Origin: Owenia fusiformis
Taxonomy: Eukaryota; Annelida; Polychaeta; Sabellida; Oweniidae
Direction of reading: 5' to 3'
Assembly (NCBI GenBank): GCA_903813345.2
Contig: CAIIXF020000008.1
Span: forward strand, 36,978,867-37,042,866
Length of the DNA stretch: 64,000 bases
The stretch's first letter is position 1. The number at the start of each line of letters is the position of its first letter. The notes beneath the pieces were generated by a model that saw only the letters and a list, made by a program, of their open reading frames with translations, was not told the origin of the DNA and made no database searches. The position numbers and the translations under genes are program-made. Of this stretch, positions 9,886 through 20,554 are shown piece after piece.

Positions 9886-11991
9886 TCACTTAGGGGTACC
9901 ACGACCCCGGCCTTTAGAGGACTTGGCAACTCCTCTTGAACTACCTCGGCCTCTATTTCCCCTGTTATAGCCTCTGTTACTTCCTCTTCCTCTACCTCGA
10001 AAGGAAGATTGACCTGATTCTTTATTATCTGAAAAACCAGGTTTGTCAGATTGACTCTTCTTTGGAGCTGTATAGTCCAAAATGCGAGTCTGAGCTAAGT
10101 CAGCTTTAGCAGTTCTGAGGCTATCTTTGACATCTGGCAATTTGTTCTGGAATAATTTTCCAGAACTGCTATCTAAAGACATCAATTCCTTAGTAATACT
10201 GAAGGGGATGTCCCTGTCTGCTCTCATCCCAATGTATGAGTGCCTCCTACAAGCTACTATTTGATTCAGGAGGTATGTAGTCAGGCGATAATTATCTTCA
10301 ATACACCTGCCTGCTACTTTAACAAGTGTGAGCGCTTTTTCAAGCTTCTCTTTCCAGACATCTTCCTCCGAAGTGTTACCTTGTGCAAGTAACTCTTCAA
10401 AAAGAGGTTTCACTGTGCCTATGAACCACTCTGTATGGGATGTTGTTAGCAATTGCTCTCTTACAACTCCCTCCCAATCTGCCATTGTCTTGATGGCCAG
10501 AAAAGGTCGAGGGTTTATCTCGGACTTGGTTGTTTGACCTGTGTTACCCTGTTTTTGATTCTTGAATTTAGATGAGACTATCGTAGGAAAGTCAACATCT
10601 AATTCACAGGGTTTAACTCCAGCTTCTGAAGGTACAACTTGATATAATTTCTTATTAAGTTTAAACCGTTTGCTGTCAAAGCTGGGAAAATCCTTCAAGA
10701 ATGCATTTGGAGGATAATCCTTGAAAAGATGAACACCTTCAGCCAGATTGTGTTTAACACCCGGACAAAGTGGCAATTCAAGTGATTTTGGCACAATGGG
10801 TGTTTTATCCCTGACTAAAGATTTGGATTTATATGCCGATTTTGGTGTAGATAACTCACCTATAAGATCTGGGAAGCAGTCCCTTACCATACTTACTGCC
10901 TGTGTCATTTCATCTGAAATGGACACTTCCACTGCTGGCTGTTCTTCTTCAATGTCTTCATTTAAAGAAAAAGTTTCTTCTAGTGAAGTAGTACGTGGTA
11001 CAACAGGAGGAGATGAATACATGTGATCTCTGTTCAGTTGTCTCTCCTGTCTAGACATACCAGGAATAAAATCAGTACCACGTTCTTCAAAAGAATGGCC
11101 TCCATGAGGAATGTCCGATTGCCTCATAGTAGGAAGAGATTGTAGAAAACGCATAGGAAATTTACGCGATTCTTGCGAAAAAGTGTTTTTTCCGACTGAA
11201 AAAGCTGATTCACCAGCATTGTCAAACTTTTGATAAGGAAGTCCGCACGATGGGACTGAACGTGTGAAATCCTCACGCTGTTGATAATCAAAGTATGCCC
11301 TTTTTTGAACCTGGGGCATATGAGTTGACGTATCATTAGAACTATGATTATATATTCTTCGAGATTTGAATTTATCATATCTAGATCTATTTTCAGGGGA
11401 AGATGAAGGTGATCGAAAACGCCTTTTATGTTCCCTGTGATATCTGTCAGCACGATGTGACTTCTTATAACCCTTATGAGGTGAATATGACCGACGATGC
11501 CGGCCATGTCTCCTGTAGTTAGGACTAGACTCACTGTACTGGCTGTACACTGAGCTATCTGAAGAAGAAGTATCAGCACGACGTGATCTCTTCTTACTCT
11601 TCTTTGATACACGTGAACGATGGCGTTGTTCACGTCTATCTTCCTGACTTGAATCCCGACGGGATTTCTCACAAGAAGAATGACCAGCACGACGTGGTCT
11701 ATTCTTGTTCAAATCAGGTGTATAAGATCGACGCCGTTGATCTCTGCTATGTTCAGAACTAGAGTCCCGACGAGATCTCTTAGATTTCTGAAACTTAGGT
11801 CTGGGTGAACTAGAAGTACTACTACCTGAGCTAGTATTACTTCTTTTCTTGTCAAAGGATACAGTTCTGTGTTTTTTCGCCGTATCTCGACTCTGAACAT
11901 TTTTATCGACGTTCCGATTTTCACTGCTCAAATGTTCTTTATCTGTGTCTTCTCTATCAGATTTACGTTCGTTTTTAGAACTATCCGACAT
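9886..11991 (-). CDS. DIRS gag-like protein (SR-rich, RGG tail)
   Basis: This intact frame gives 701 residues from the MSDSS start. An upstream ATG at 12015 would add eight. The first 230 residues are dense in arginine-serine and lysine-serine runs (RRRSYTPDLNKNRPRR, KKSKKRSRR). The centre has a globular-looking stretch around ADWEGVVREQLLTTSHTEWF and FEELLAQ. The C-terminus is an RGG box (FRGRGRGSNRGYNRGNRG). This matches the RNA-binding first protein of DIRS elements, which lack the usual zinc knuckles. It is the first frame after the element's 5' terminal repeat. Its openness against the broken RT suggests decay is recent. Confidence 0.82.
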   Translation of the reverse strand: MSDSSKNERKSDREDTDKEHLSSENRNVDKNVQSRDTAKKHRTVSFDKKRSNTSSGSSTSSSPRPKFQKSKRSRRDSSSEHSRDQRRRSYTPDLNKNRPRRAGHSSCEKSRRDSSQEDRREQRHRSRVSKKSKKRSRRADTSSSDSSVYSQYSESSPNYRRHGRHRRSYSPHKGYKKSHRADRYHREHKRRFRSPSSSPENRSRYDKFKSRRIYNHSSNDTSTHMPQVQKRAYFDYQQREDFTRSVPSCGLPYQKFDNAGESAFSVGKNTFSQESRKFPMRFLQSLPTMRQSDIPHGGHSFEERGTDFIPGMSRQERQLNRDHMYSSPPVVPRTTSLEETFSLNEDIEEEQPAVEVSISDEMTQAVSMVRDCFPDLIGELSTPKSAYKSKSLVRDKTPIVPKSLELPLCPGVKHNLAEGVHLFKDYPPNAFLKDFPSFDSKRFKLNKKLYQVVPSEAGVKPCELDVDFPTIVSSKFKNQKQGNTGQTTKSEINPRPFLAIKTMADWEGVVREQLLTTSHTEWFIGTVKPLFEELLAQGNTSEEDVWKEKLEKALTLVKVAGRCIEDNYRLTTYLLNQIVACRRHSYIGMRADRDIPFSITKELMSLDSSSGKLFQNKLPDVKDSLRTAKADLAQTRILDYTAPKKSQSDKPGFSDNKESGQSSFRGRGRGSNRGYNRGNRGRGSSRGVAKSSKGRGRGTPK

Positions 11992-12099
11992 TTTTGCACA
12001 ACGACGCACTATCAAAGTTACTCAATTCACTATACTAAAGCTAAATTAAACGATTTGTTTTCACATAGAAAAATTTTCCTGTTTACGAAAGAAAATGGT

Positions 12100-12219
12100 G
12101 GATAAAATTGAGGTCACAGACTCGTGACGGAGACAGGGTTGTCACGAAATACATACATGTATAAGTTTCACCATAGAAAGGCTATATGGTAGGATTAAGG
12201 CAATTAGTAGCATATTACG
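12100..12219 (-). repeat. DIRS 5' inverted terminal repeat
   Basis: Partner of 6434-6553. It precedes the gag-like frame and probably carries the promoter, as in other DIRS elements. That role is inferred. Confidence 0.87.
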
Positions 12220-13399
12220 GTAAGTGTAAGAGTTTACATAATAAAATCAGTTTGATCAGAGCTTGGCATTCAGTCATTCACTATCAGTCATCTGAAAATC
12301 CAAAAATTAAATTTTTACAGCTCGTTTTTACATTACTGCTATCATTAAAGTTAAAACTAATCTACTGTCTGGTTATTTCTAGTGTAAACATGTCAAAATG
12401 AGGAGTTATTTGATTAAATAAGTTTTGTTTGGTGTCTTCAGCTATGCCTTTGGGCTGCTCATGCTGGTAGTTATTAGATTTTTGTAATGCTGAGTAAAAT
12501 TTAAGGTCTGAACTTTTAAACTTTTAAAGGATTGGTATCGATATGGACAACTGAATTCAACAATATTTTTCTCTTAAACCGATCATTGAAAACATTCTGT
12601 AATAAAACACGGTATTTTATGTAATGTTGACTGATTGACATCAATTTAATGCGAAAATTATTTAGAAATATTTTATATAAATGTTTTTGTTAACATTTTT
12701 TGTTTTTTTAGTGCAATTGATTTTGCTCCTTTCTATCAATTCTTGAGATTGAAATAAAATGTCTTTCCGAACCTTGTTGGAACAAAATAGCATATACAAC
12801 ATGTTTTCGACCTCTCAATATTATAGTTATACAAAGGAATTTTTGGTTGATTTTAAAAAAGTATTCAAAAAATTAAAACAAAATCCCCCCAAAATAGATA
12901 AAAATCAAGATAAACCTTTTATTTCATTAAGAAGATACTTTTTTAAAATCAACCAAAATGTCATTTGTACAATTACCATATTGAGAGACCTAAATATGAT
13001 GTGTTTATGTCATTTTGTTCCAATGAGGTTCGGAAAGATGTTTCATTTCACTCTGGAAACATGATACCAAGAACGAAACAAGTGTTTGATGTGTTTTCTA
13101 AAACAATATAGATGAAAGTATATATATATTCAGGCCCGTAAGACACTTTTCTCCAAGGGGGGTGCGGTTTTTAATAAAGAGAATATAAAATTGTCATTTC
13201 TTCCGCGTAAATCAAATCGCGTTAGTCAGAGGGGGGGGGGGCAGTTACTCTCTATATTAAGACCACTCAGCCTATTTTGTAGTATTTTATTGTTTTCATA
13301 TTATTTTTAGACTAAATATTGTATGAGCAATATGGAGAAACATTGGAATAGGGAGGGTGTGCTAGAAGGCAATAGAATCAATTTAAAGAAATTCTGATT

Positions 13400-15790
13400 T
13401 TTTTATCATTTTCTTCTTAGTGGAGCGAATGGGCAGCACAGGACAATTTTACTAATTCAAGATGCTGTCTGGTTAATTCTGAGCATTTTTATTGTGTATT
13501 TTAAATGAATGCTTTAGTTTTTGGGATGCAGTGTCAGAATTATTTATGATTTCATTATGTCACTTGGTGATTTCTGGGCACTTTTAAAGTGTTTAAAATT
13601 AACAAATACAACTTCCAAACATTCCTAATTGTTTTGTGGGGGTGTGAGGAGTGCCCCCAGAAAATTTTACACTTTTGAGATGCTATTTGGTGCTTTCTGG
13701 GCACTTTCAAAGTGTGGGGGGTGTCAAAGAGGATAAAAGGGTGAGGTTGGGTGGGGATGCCAAAGGGGGAGCAAGAGGTTTTCCCTTAGAAACATTGACC
13801 ATTTCAAGGTGCTATTTGATGATGTCTGGGCACTTTAAAAGTGACTCTTAGATAATACATGAAATTCATATTTTCTCAATTGTTTTGTGGGTGTGTGATG
13901 TGTGACCAACTCTCCTAGAAAATTTTACAATTTTAAAATGATATTTGGTGCTTTCTGGGCACTTTTAAAGTGTATGAGTCAATAAAAAATGAACAACAAT
14001 AACAATTTTTTCAAATTTTGGGGGTGTCAAAGGGGGGGGGGTGTGCCAAAGGGGGAGGTAGGGTTGGGGTTCCAGAGGGGGGAAGCAAGTGTTTGTCCCC
14101 CATATCTGTCCTCAGAAACATTGACCATATAAAGGTGCTATTTGATGAAGTCTGGGCACCTAAAATGTGTCTGAGACAATACATGAAATAAATTCAGAAT
14201 GTTGTCAATTGTTTTGTGGGGGATGTGAGGGGTGGCCTACTTCCTTAGAAAATTTTACAATTTAAGATGCTATTTGGTGCTTTCTGGGCACTTTTAAAGT
14301 GTATGAGCGTTAGTCCCCCAGAACCATTGACTATATCAAAGAGCTATTTGATGATGTCTGGGCACTTTAAAAGTGTCTGAGACAGAGGTCTAGATAAGCT
14401 GTCGCCATTCGCCAATTGTGAATATTTTTAGCACCTGGCGAAGATATTGATCTAAATATTCGCAAGGTTGGCGAATATCTTTGTACTGAACCTACCCGCG
14501 AAACAGATAAATCATCCAGTTATCGAGGAAATTCTCCCATTTCAACTTTCGTATTTTCGTAATTTCAGCCATGAGATGCCACAATTATTTTTGTTTCAAT
14601 GGAGAATTAACACAGGGCAGCTTCATAAGATCTGTTGCGTTCGGTATTTTAATGAATCAGTTGAGACGCCACAACTTGTTTTTGGGTCAATGCAAATTTA
14701 ACAGAAGCTCATATTTGCAAACCTGTTTCGTTCGTTTTTCTGTTGCATTCATGTCATGCTAAATTCAAAATTTTCTAAAGAGACTTCGAAGAATAATATG
14801 GTGATTTCTGGCGTATTAACCAATACCATAGCTTGTTATTTCTCACCCAGATAAAGAAAGATGTAAGGAATATGCTTACATTGATTAAAACATCACAATT
14901 ACGTATTATATTCGAAAACCGGTGAGAATTCGGACAAACGAAGGTGGTAGACTAGCCTACATGTAAGCATTTCTTCTTGCACTTTCTGGGACCATTGAGG
15001 TCCAGGATTGGTCTTTCCGACCAGAGATTGGAAGGTGGGGCAGCCTTGGTTGACATGCAATAGTGTTAGCGGGACGATGACATGTGAAATTTGTTTGAAG
15101 TATGCTTTTTATGTCATTTGATAAAATATATTTTGGCAAATAATTTTTCAGAGTGGCTAATATTTTTTAGAAAATATAAGCCACATTGGCTAATAATTTT
15201 TTCAGCTTATCTAGACCCCTAGTCTGAGATAATACATAAAATAAATTCAGAACTTTTCAATTGTTTTGTGGGGGGTGTGAGGGCTGGCTTGCTCCCCCTA
15301 GAAAATTTTACAATTTTAAGATGCTATTTGGTGCTTTCTGGACACTTTCAAAGTGTATGAGTCAATAAAAAAAGAAGAAGAAAATCATAATCTTTTTCCA
15401 ATTTTTTTTTTTTTTTTGGGGGGGGGGGGTGTCCTGGGGGGGGGGTGCCCGAGGGGGAAGTGGGATGAGGATGCTAGAGGGGAGCAAGTGTTAGTCCGCC
15501 AGAAACATTGACTATATCAAGGTGTTATTTGATGATATCTGGGCACTTTAAAAGTGTCTGAGACAATACATACAATAAATTCAGAACTTTTCAATTGTTT
15601 TGTGGGGTGTGGGGGTGGCCCACCCCCCATTGAAAATTTTACAATTTTTAGACGCTATTTGGTGCTTTCTGGGCACTTTCAAAGTGTATGAGTCAATGGA
15701 AAAAAAAATTTCCAAAAAAAAATTCCCCCAAATTTTTTTGGGGGGGTGTAAGAGGGGGGGGGTGCGGTCGCACCCATTGCACCCCCCATC
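13400..15790 (+). repeat. Tandem array, about 330-bp higher-order unit
   Basis: Each unit has two half-units: GGTGCTTTCTGGGCACTTTC followed by GTATGAGTC, then TTGATGATGTCTGGGCACTT followed by GTGTCTGAGAC. G-runs and a GTTTTGTGGGGG block lie between. Copies sit near 13577, 13696, 13826, 13952, 14147, 14283, 14355, 15338, 15534 and 15665. A hAT-like insertion (14383-15221) splits the array. Confidence 0.82.
14383..15221. mobile_element. Non-autonomous hAT-like element
   Basis: The ends are CAGAGGTCTAGATAAGCTG on the left and the inverse of TAGGGGTCTAGATAAGCTG on the right. The flanks are a perfect 8-base duplication GTCTGAGA (14375-14382 and 15222-15229), and uninterrupted array copies show the same target word once. 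The 839-bp interior encodes no recognisable transposase. Confidence 0.85.
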
Positions 15791-15936
15791 TGACGGCCAT
15801 GATATTTTTCAAATTATATTGTTACCATTCAAAAGATGACTATTAAATTGACGATGTGTTAAATTTTTAGATTTTTTTCATGACTGGTTTAAGAGAAACG
15901 TGTGTTCAAAAAGTTTTCCATATCGATACCACTCCT

Positions 15937-16314
15937 CTCATTTACAAATAAATCATTTTCCTTAATTTATTTTTCTCCGGTTGAAAGTCTAGGACTGGTT
16001 GAGATAGTTAACTTTAGTTTGTAAGTCAAAATAGTTAGTTTAGATAGTAGAATAAATAGATTGATATAAGACTCAATGGTACAATACTGTTTATAATTTG
16101 TGTCTTATTTTTATCCAAACGACAATACAACTCATGATTCTGTGAAATGAAGAACCCTTTTGAATCTCTTCTGAACACATTTATAATTGTAAATTTAAAA
16201 TCTCAAGAAGAGTTGTAAGTGTTCAATGTTTGTCAGAATGTTTATGCGCTTTCTGTTATAGAGAAAGCATGAGTGACGCCTCACCGTTATTTTCAAAGAA
16301 TCAACTCTCACGAA
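15937..16314. other. No recognised feature
   Basis: AT-rich DNA without exon, repeat or element boundary that can be supported. Confidence 0.4.
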
Positions 16315-16555
16315 TGTTTTCTCTAACTTAAAACCCATACACTGTCACCTATGCAAGCTAAACGGTAATCTTTAGTAACCTACATGCTCTAGTAATAGCC
16401 AATTTTCAATGAACTATAGTAATCGTAGTGAGTGCACTGACCCGTGATCATTTGGATGGGCAATGGTGATTAGTATTGGATTTGTATGTATTGCATGTAT
16501 GTACGTGGTGTCAACGCTATCTTCAGTACAGCTAGTTTAACATTCGAGAAGAAGC

Positions 16556-16663
16556 ATGGAATACGAAAGGATGGATACCTTGACTCAGGATACCTTCAAG
16601 GAATTGACAGATATCGACACGGATGAAGATCTTGAGAACTTTCTTGGGGAACTTATAGGAGGA
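16556..16663 (+). CDS. Candidate first exon, acidic peptide
   Basis: An ATG opens 36 codons ending at a possible donor (GGAGGA followed by GTAAAT). The peptide is acidic, with DIDTDEDLENFLGELIGG, and looks like a protein rather than random sequence. It leaves in phase 0 while the next candidate exon enters in phase 2, so the two do not join directly. A missing exon, a different donor or an error would be needed. Not recognised. Confidence 0.3.
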
Positions 16664-16714
16664 GTAAATAAATATGAAATAGATAGAAATTGGCACATTT
16701 GATTTACGGTACAG

Positions 16715-16819
16715 TGTTGAAACATCCGACATATCAGAGCGTGAATATTCCTCTGATTCTAACACTAGATTTGGAAAACCTGTATCTGATATGGATATCG
16801 ACAAGAAAAGCAGAAAAAG
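16715..16819 (+). CDS. Candidate internal exon, Ser/Lys-rich
   Basis: This 105-base stretch follows an acceptor TACGGTACAG and ends at AGAAAAAG/GTATGA. It enters and leaves in phase 2. It encodes 34 residues including SDISEREYSSDSNTRFG and a basic end KKSRK. Its exit phase fits the exon at 18648-18825 exactly, giving a continuous basic stretch that could be a nuclear localisation signal. No family was recognised. Confidence 0.42.
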
Positions 16820-17154
16820 GTATGAATATAACTGTTTTCTTTGACTGTAGCTCGAAGAATCAAGAGTGCACATTCTGAAAGTAAAATTGCCAGATGGAAT
16901 TTTATGCTAAATATGTATTCTTTGTTGTAGCTATGCAAGGTCAACTGAAAATAAAATCAACTGAAAATTGGCTATTACTAGAGCATGTAGATTACTAAAG
17001 ATTACCATTTAGCTTGCATAAGTGACAGTGTATGGGTTTTAAGTAAGAGAAAACATATTTGCCCCTTTCAGCATACAGTTGATGGCGTAAAGTGTGGATT
17101 CTTTTTTTACGAATCCACAGTTGCAGGGTGTCCACTGTGATTCCCTTACGGAAA

Positions 17155-17325
17155 TACATTGCTGCGGCAGCGCTGCTGCAGCACTGCCGCAGCGCTGCCG
17201 CAGCAAATTGGCTCCAAATGTTGGATGCAGGTAATTGCAGCCAATCGCTGCGGCAGCATGATGCTGCGGCAGCATCATATTTGCAGCGAATTGGCTCCGA
17301 CAGCGCTGCAGTTCAAATATAGATT
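17155..17325. repeat. GC-rich palindromic island (GCTGCGGCAGC words)
   Basis: Repeated self-complementary words GCTGCGGCAGC and GCAGCGCTGCCGCAGC stand out from AT-rich surroundings, with AATTGGCTCC repeated inside. Open frames on both strands here are alanine-rich products of the repeat and are not genes. A related island lies at 18886-19220. Confidence 0.8.
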
Positions 17326-17689
17326 CAGAAGTTACTGACATACTTGAACATTCTGCATGTCTATTTTGTGAGAGATAAAATGTAAGTATTGCTGTGTTAT
17401 TCCAGTTTAGATGGGCAAATCTCATTTTTTTATAAAGGCTAAATTTTAATTCTATTCATACAGTCAAAGTGGTCAAGCATAAATGTGTTGTGTATGAGGA
17501 TTGTACCATGCAGTAAAAATATAAGGTATTTTATAAAGATTATGAAGATAAATACTGCTGGAGGCATAGAGGGTCCTTCAATAACTGGAGCCTTAATTCT
17601 GGCCTTAAGGACAATTCTGAATGGGTAAAATCACCAGTGATGTCCCATAATAATTGCTTATATCGTCTTACGTCCCGGGCCAACCTAAA

Positions 17690-18010
17690 ATGAACAATTT
17701 GCGTGAGATTTCCAAAAATTATGGTACTTTAATGGGAGATTTTTCCAAAATCTGGTAGTTTTTAAAAAAATTGGTAGTTTTCGCCGTAGATTTTTAAAAA
17801 TCGGGAGTTTTTGAGGTAAATTTTAAAACAACTGAAGTTTTTACGGTAGATTTGAAATAAAACAGTACTTTTTAAAAAAAGCAGATTATCTCCAATTTTT
17901 TTCTAATAAAAGCAATACTTTTTGTGGTAAATTCTGCAAAAAGTGGTTCTTTTATTGGAGATTTTTGACAAAATCTGTAGTTTTTGCAAGAGAATTTTGA
18001 AAAAACTTTG
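17690..18010 (-). repeat. Tandem array of CTCCCGTAAAAA-type units
   Basis: Units of about 35 bases such as GGTAGATTTTTAAAAATCGG repeat here. It is the reverse-complement family of 46830-47570, and both share an edge CCAACCTAAAATGA. The minus-strand open frame nearby is not credible. Confidence 0.65.
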
Positions 18011-18647
18011 GACTTTACCTTAATTAGTACGCTTTGCATGGCCAGATTTGAATATTCACGGGAATAACATATACTTCGAATTTGTGTGTCCCTACCCAAT
18101 TTTGCATATTATTTGATGTTTTGGGTTCGTATAGTAGAAAATGAATTTTGTAGACTATAATGCATAATGGGTAAGAGTAATGCAAGAAAAAGGTTTTAAA
18201 TATAGCTAATAAATAGGTAATACTCTGATAATTCTCATCTAACACTACCTTGTTGTTACAATGTAATTTTCATTTTATAATCAGTCAATATTCTACATGA
18301 GCGTTGAATGGTAACAATACCTTATTATGAACACCTATGTATTTATTAACGTAATTCTCACTAATTTGCGTGATAATTTTTTTAGTTGTTTGTTAGCTAA
18401 GAATTAATAGAGTATACCTATTCATTGTCAATATTTTCCCATTGATTTATTTCACTTGGGCCCTCAAAAACAATAAAATGCCCCAAAGCATCTCGAAACT
18501 GAACAAATATTACGCTAATAAAATAAGGGGTCGGGAAAGGGCTAAAACCATGAGACTCAAGTCAAACAAGAGGAAATCTATGAAAATTCAATATTAAGAT
18601 TTAAGAAATCCAAAAATTGTGCATTGCTTTCTTGTTAACTCATATAG

Positions 18648-18825
18648 GCAATCAAGTCGTAAACAAGGTAGAAAGTGTGTGTGTGAAAAATGTACAAATA
18701 ACTCTGAGTCTGATTACCAGCATGTTTCTGACAATGTTTGTTCAGTTAGGCAAACTGGGGGATATAACCCAACAAAATCACAGCCATGCAACTATAATGT
18801 AAGAGATAGGCATCCATCATATTGG
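18648..18825 (+). CDS. Cysteine-rich exon of an unrecognised protein
   Basis: This exon of 178 bases lies between an acceptor (TTTCTTGTTAACTCATATAG) and a donor (TATTGG followed by GTGAGA). It enters in phase 2 and leaves in phase 0. The 59 residues start QSSRKQGRKCVCEKC and continue with two further cysteines and a tyrosine- and asparagine-rich end, HPSYW. The spaced C-V-C-x-x-C could bind metal, but no known finger was matched. Joined to 16715-16819 the reading frame is continuous and strongly basic at the junction. No downstream exon was found with confidence; the intron would run into the GC-rich island and beyond. Confidence 0.45.
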
Positions 18826-18885
18826 GTGAGATGTTTTCAATCCCCCTCCCCCTAAAATACCTCAGGCCAATGGTAGCCTTCTCTG

Positions 18886-19220
18886 CAATTGCTGCGGTTA
18901 ACCGCAGCTCAAGTCCCAGAGTGAAATGGCTCCGACAGTGCTGCGGTTAACTGCAGCCCTCTCGCAGCATACTGCGGCAGCGCTGCGGCAGCGCTGCGGC
19001 AGCGCTGCGGCAGCGCTGCGGCAGCCTAAATTGCATGCTGCGGGAGCGCTGCGGCAGCCTAATTTGCATGCTGCGGGAGCGCTGCGGCAGCAGGCTGCAG
19101 GAGCAGGCTGCGGCAGCGCTGCAGCAGCCTAATTTGCATGATAAATTCCAATGTGCTGCCGCAGCGCTGCCGGAGCGCAGGCTGCCGGAGCGCTGCGGCA
19201 GCAGGCTGCGGGAGCCAGTA
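18886..19220. repeat. GC-rich palindromic island, larger copy
   Basis: A 12-base word GCGCTGCGGCAG repeats in a head-to-tail run near 18970-19025, then alternates with CCTAATTTGCATGCTGCGGG. The strand-symmetric core GCTGCGGCAGC could fold into many hairpins. It shares TGGCTCCGACAG with the island at 17155-17325. Confidence 0.82.
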
Positions 19221-19542
19221 AATTTCCGTACAATCCTCGCAGACCCCCTGTAGCTGTAGATTCGTGAAAAATAATCAACTGTTTGGTCTATTGTGTAGTA
19301 CCTTCAGCGGGTTTTAAAATTGTGATAAAAATAATTCAAGCAAGTTTACTATTTATCACATTATTTTATGTGGTTCTTCAAATGATATGACTTGAATATA
19401 TATCTCTCGTTAGATTATGGTTTGGGATTATTGTGGTTTGTTTTCCTTGTAACTGGTATACACTATGATTGTTTCTTTTTCTTGCTGTGTTCTGTAACAA
19501 TTTTTGGTACTTATGCTTCATTTAAATTCAATATTTATTTAC

Positions 19543-19660
19543 CTTAATGAAAGCTTTTTCTCATTTTTGTTTAGTTTACTTCTCCCTTTTGAATTTTCAT
19601 CTACGTAAGTAAGACAGTCCTCCGTTTTATCCCTGTCAGCTGCAACCTTCCTAACTTTGG
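19543..19660 (-). CDS. Linker exon joining Death and trypsin-like exons
   Basis: A 118-base exon after a clear acceptor (TTTTCCATTTCCAG), ending at a donor AAG/GTAAAT. It enters in phase 1 and leaves in phase 2. These are exactly the phases needed to follow the Death exon (exit phase 1) and precede the trypsin-like exon (entry phase 2). It encodes 38 whole codons, highly charged, with KVRKVAADRDKTEDC and SKGRSKLNKNEKKLSL. It has no recognisable domain and is probably a flexible linker. Without the phase match this would be only a possible exon; the match on both sides is the main support. Confidence 0.7.
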
Positions 19661-20021
19661 CTGGAAATGGAAAATGTAATTCTTATTCAGTTATAATGTG
19701 TATTATAACATACATTGTACCTGACTTTATTTTTTATTCTGATATATGCTTTTTATGTATGGTCAAAATATGAGCATGTATGAGTGTATTTATGCAAGTT
19801 GTACAGTATAAAACAATTATTCAATATAAGTTATTTGGAATACGAATATACTTGTACAAGTCAGGTATAGCATTGGAGAGGAACTCTGGGAAATGAAGAT
19901 AGGATGCTTTCATCCTTCAAAGCATAACAAAATGTTCGGCAAGTATGTAGTTCGGGAGTTCTGCCTTCAAAATATGATTATAACTGCCATGGCTGGGATA
20001 TTCACATATCAATAACGCAGA

Positions 20022-20452
20022 TGCGAGCAGGTAGTTACCAGTTTCGCCACCAGGTGGCTCGTTCGGGTCAGATAACATGGCGGGTATAGTAGAAAGTTCC
20101 CTTTAACTTAAATTACACCTGTTTTAGTGGTTCAATTTCTATATAACCCTTATGTATCTAATAGTTATGTTAATTAAAATATGTCCAGTAAAAGATAATG
20201 TTATCTGTCCAATAATAGAAAAGCTATTTGACTTTTTGTGATTATGTAACATGGGGTCTATGAGGAATCAACCCGAACTAGAAGTCACATTTTCAAAAAA
20301 AGATTAAATTTTCAAACTTGATAAACAATTTTTGAAATCATGTATCTAGATGTACTTCTACATGTAGATTTCAAATATGACATCACTTTGACTGAATTTC
20401 GAATATTTAATGACGTAAATCAAGATTATTTCTATTCGCATCTAGTCTATTC
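20022..20452 (+). mobile_element. MITE-like element, inverted copy of 1779-2216
   Basis: Full-length partner of 1779-2216 with end words GATGCGAGCAGGTAGTTACC and TTCGCATCTAG. No coding potential. Confidence 0.65.
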
Positions 20453-20554
20453 CCTCGATAAGAAACGAGGAAAATTTTACTAAGGAAATGTACTTTCCTG
20501 AAATGTACTTTCCTGGTTTCTTTGAGAAACCCGACCTCCCCAGTGGTTCTTATT

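Larger units (their letters stand above)
6388..12247 (-). mobile_element. DIRS-type tyrosine-recombinase retrotransposon
   Basis: The element is about 5.86 kb and runs on the minus strand in the order gag-like frame, RT/RNaseH/methyltransferase, tyrosine recombinase. The termini show the diagnostic DIRS design. About 120 bases at 6434-6553 are the inverse of 12100-12219. The outermost sequence of each end is not shared between ends, but is complementary to one half of an internal region at 6611-6723. There are no LTRs, no integrase and no obvious target-site duplication, as expected for recombinase-mediated insertion. The gag and recombinase frames are open. The RT frame is broken by a stop, a frameshift and an inverted insert, so this copy cannot move on its own. 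It lies in the intron between the linker and trypsin-like exons, in the same orientation as the gene. Confidence 0.9.
12528..15936. mobile_element. TIR-bounded composite element with a G-rich tandem core
   Basis: The left end begins AGGATTGGTATCGATATGGA, and the right end is the inverse with one mismatch. The left subterminal 600 bases are nearly those of the smaller element at 48961-49703, which has the same ends but no tandem core. The core from about 13132 starts with CAGGCCCGTAA and consists of G-rich repeats. An open frame at 12759-13064 lies wholly in the subterminal repeat and is not taken as a gene. Confidence 0.7.
16315..17054. repeat. Inverted repeats (about 95 bp) flanking two candidate exons
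   Basis: The arms at 16315-16411 and 16961-17054 are inverse copies, for example AACCCATACACTGTCACCTA against TAAGTGACAGTGTATGGGTT. The 550-base interior holds the plus-strand candidate exons at 16556 and 16715. Either the arms are the ends of an element that captured exons, or two insertions flank them. Confidence 0.7.

Noticed and set aside
11124-11924. Frames of 71-188 codons on the minus strand
   Set aside because: They are shadows of the DIRS gag-like frame in another phase.
17039-17425. Alanine-rich frames on both strands
   Set aside because: Product of the palindromic GCTGCGGCAGC island, equally open on both strands.
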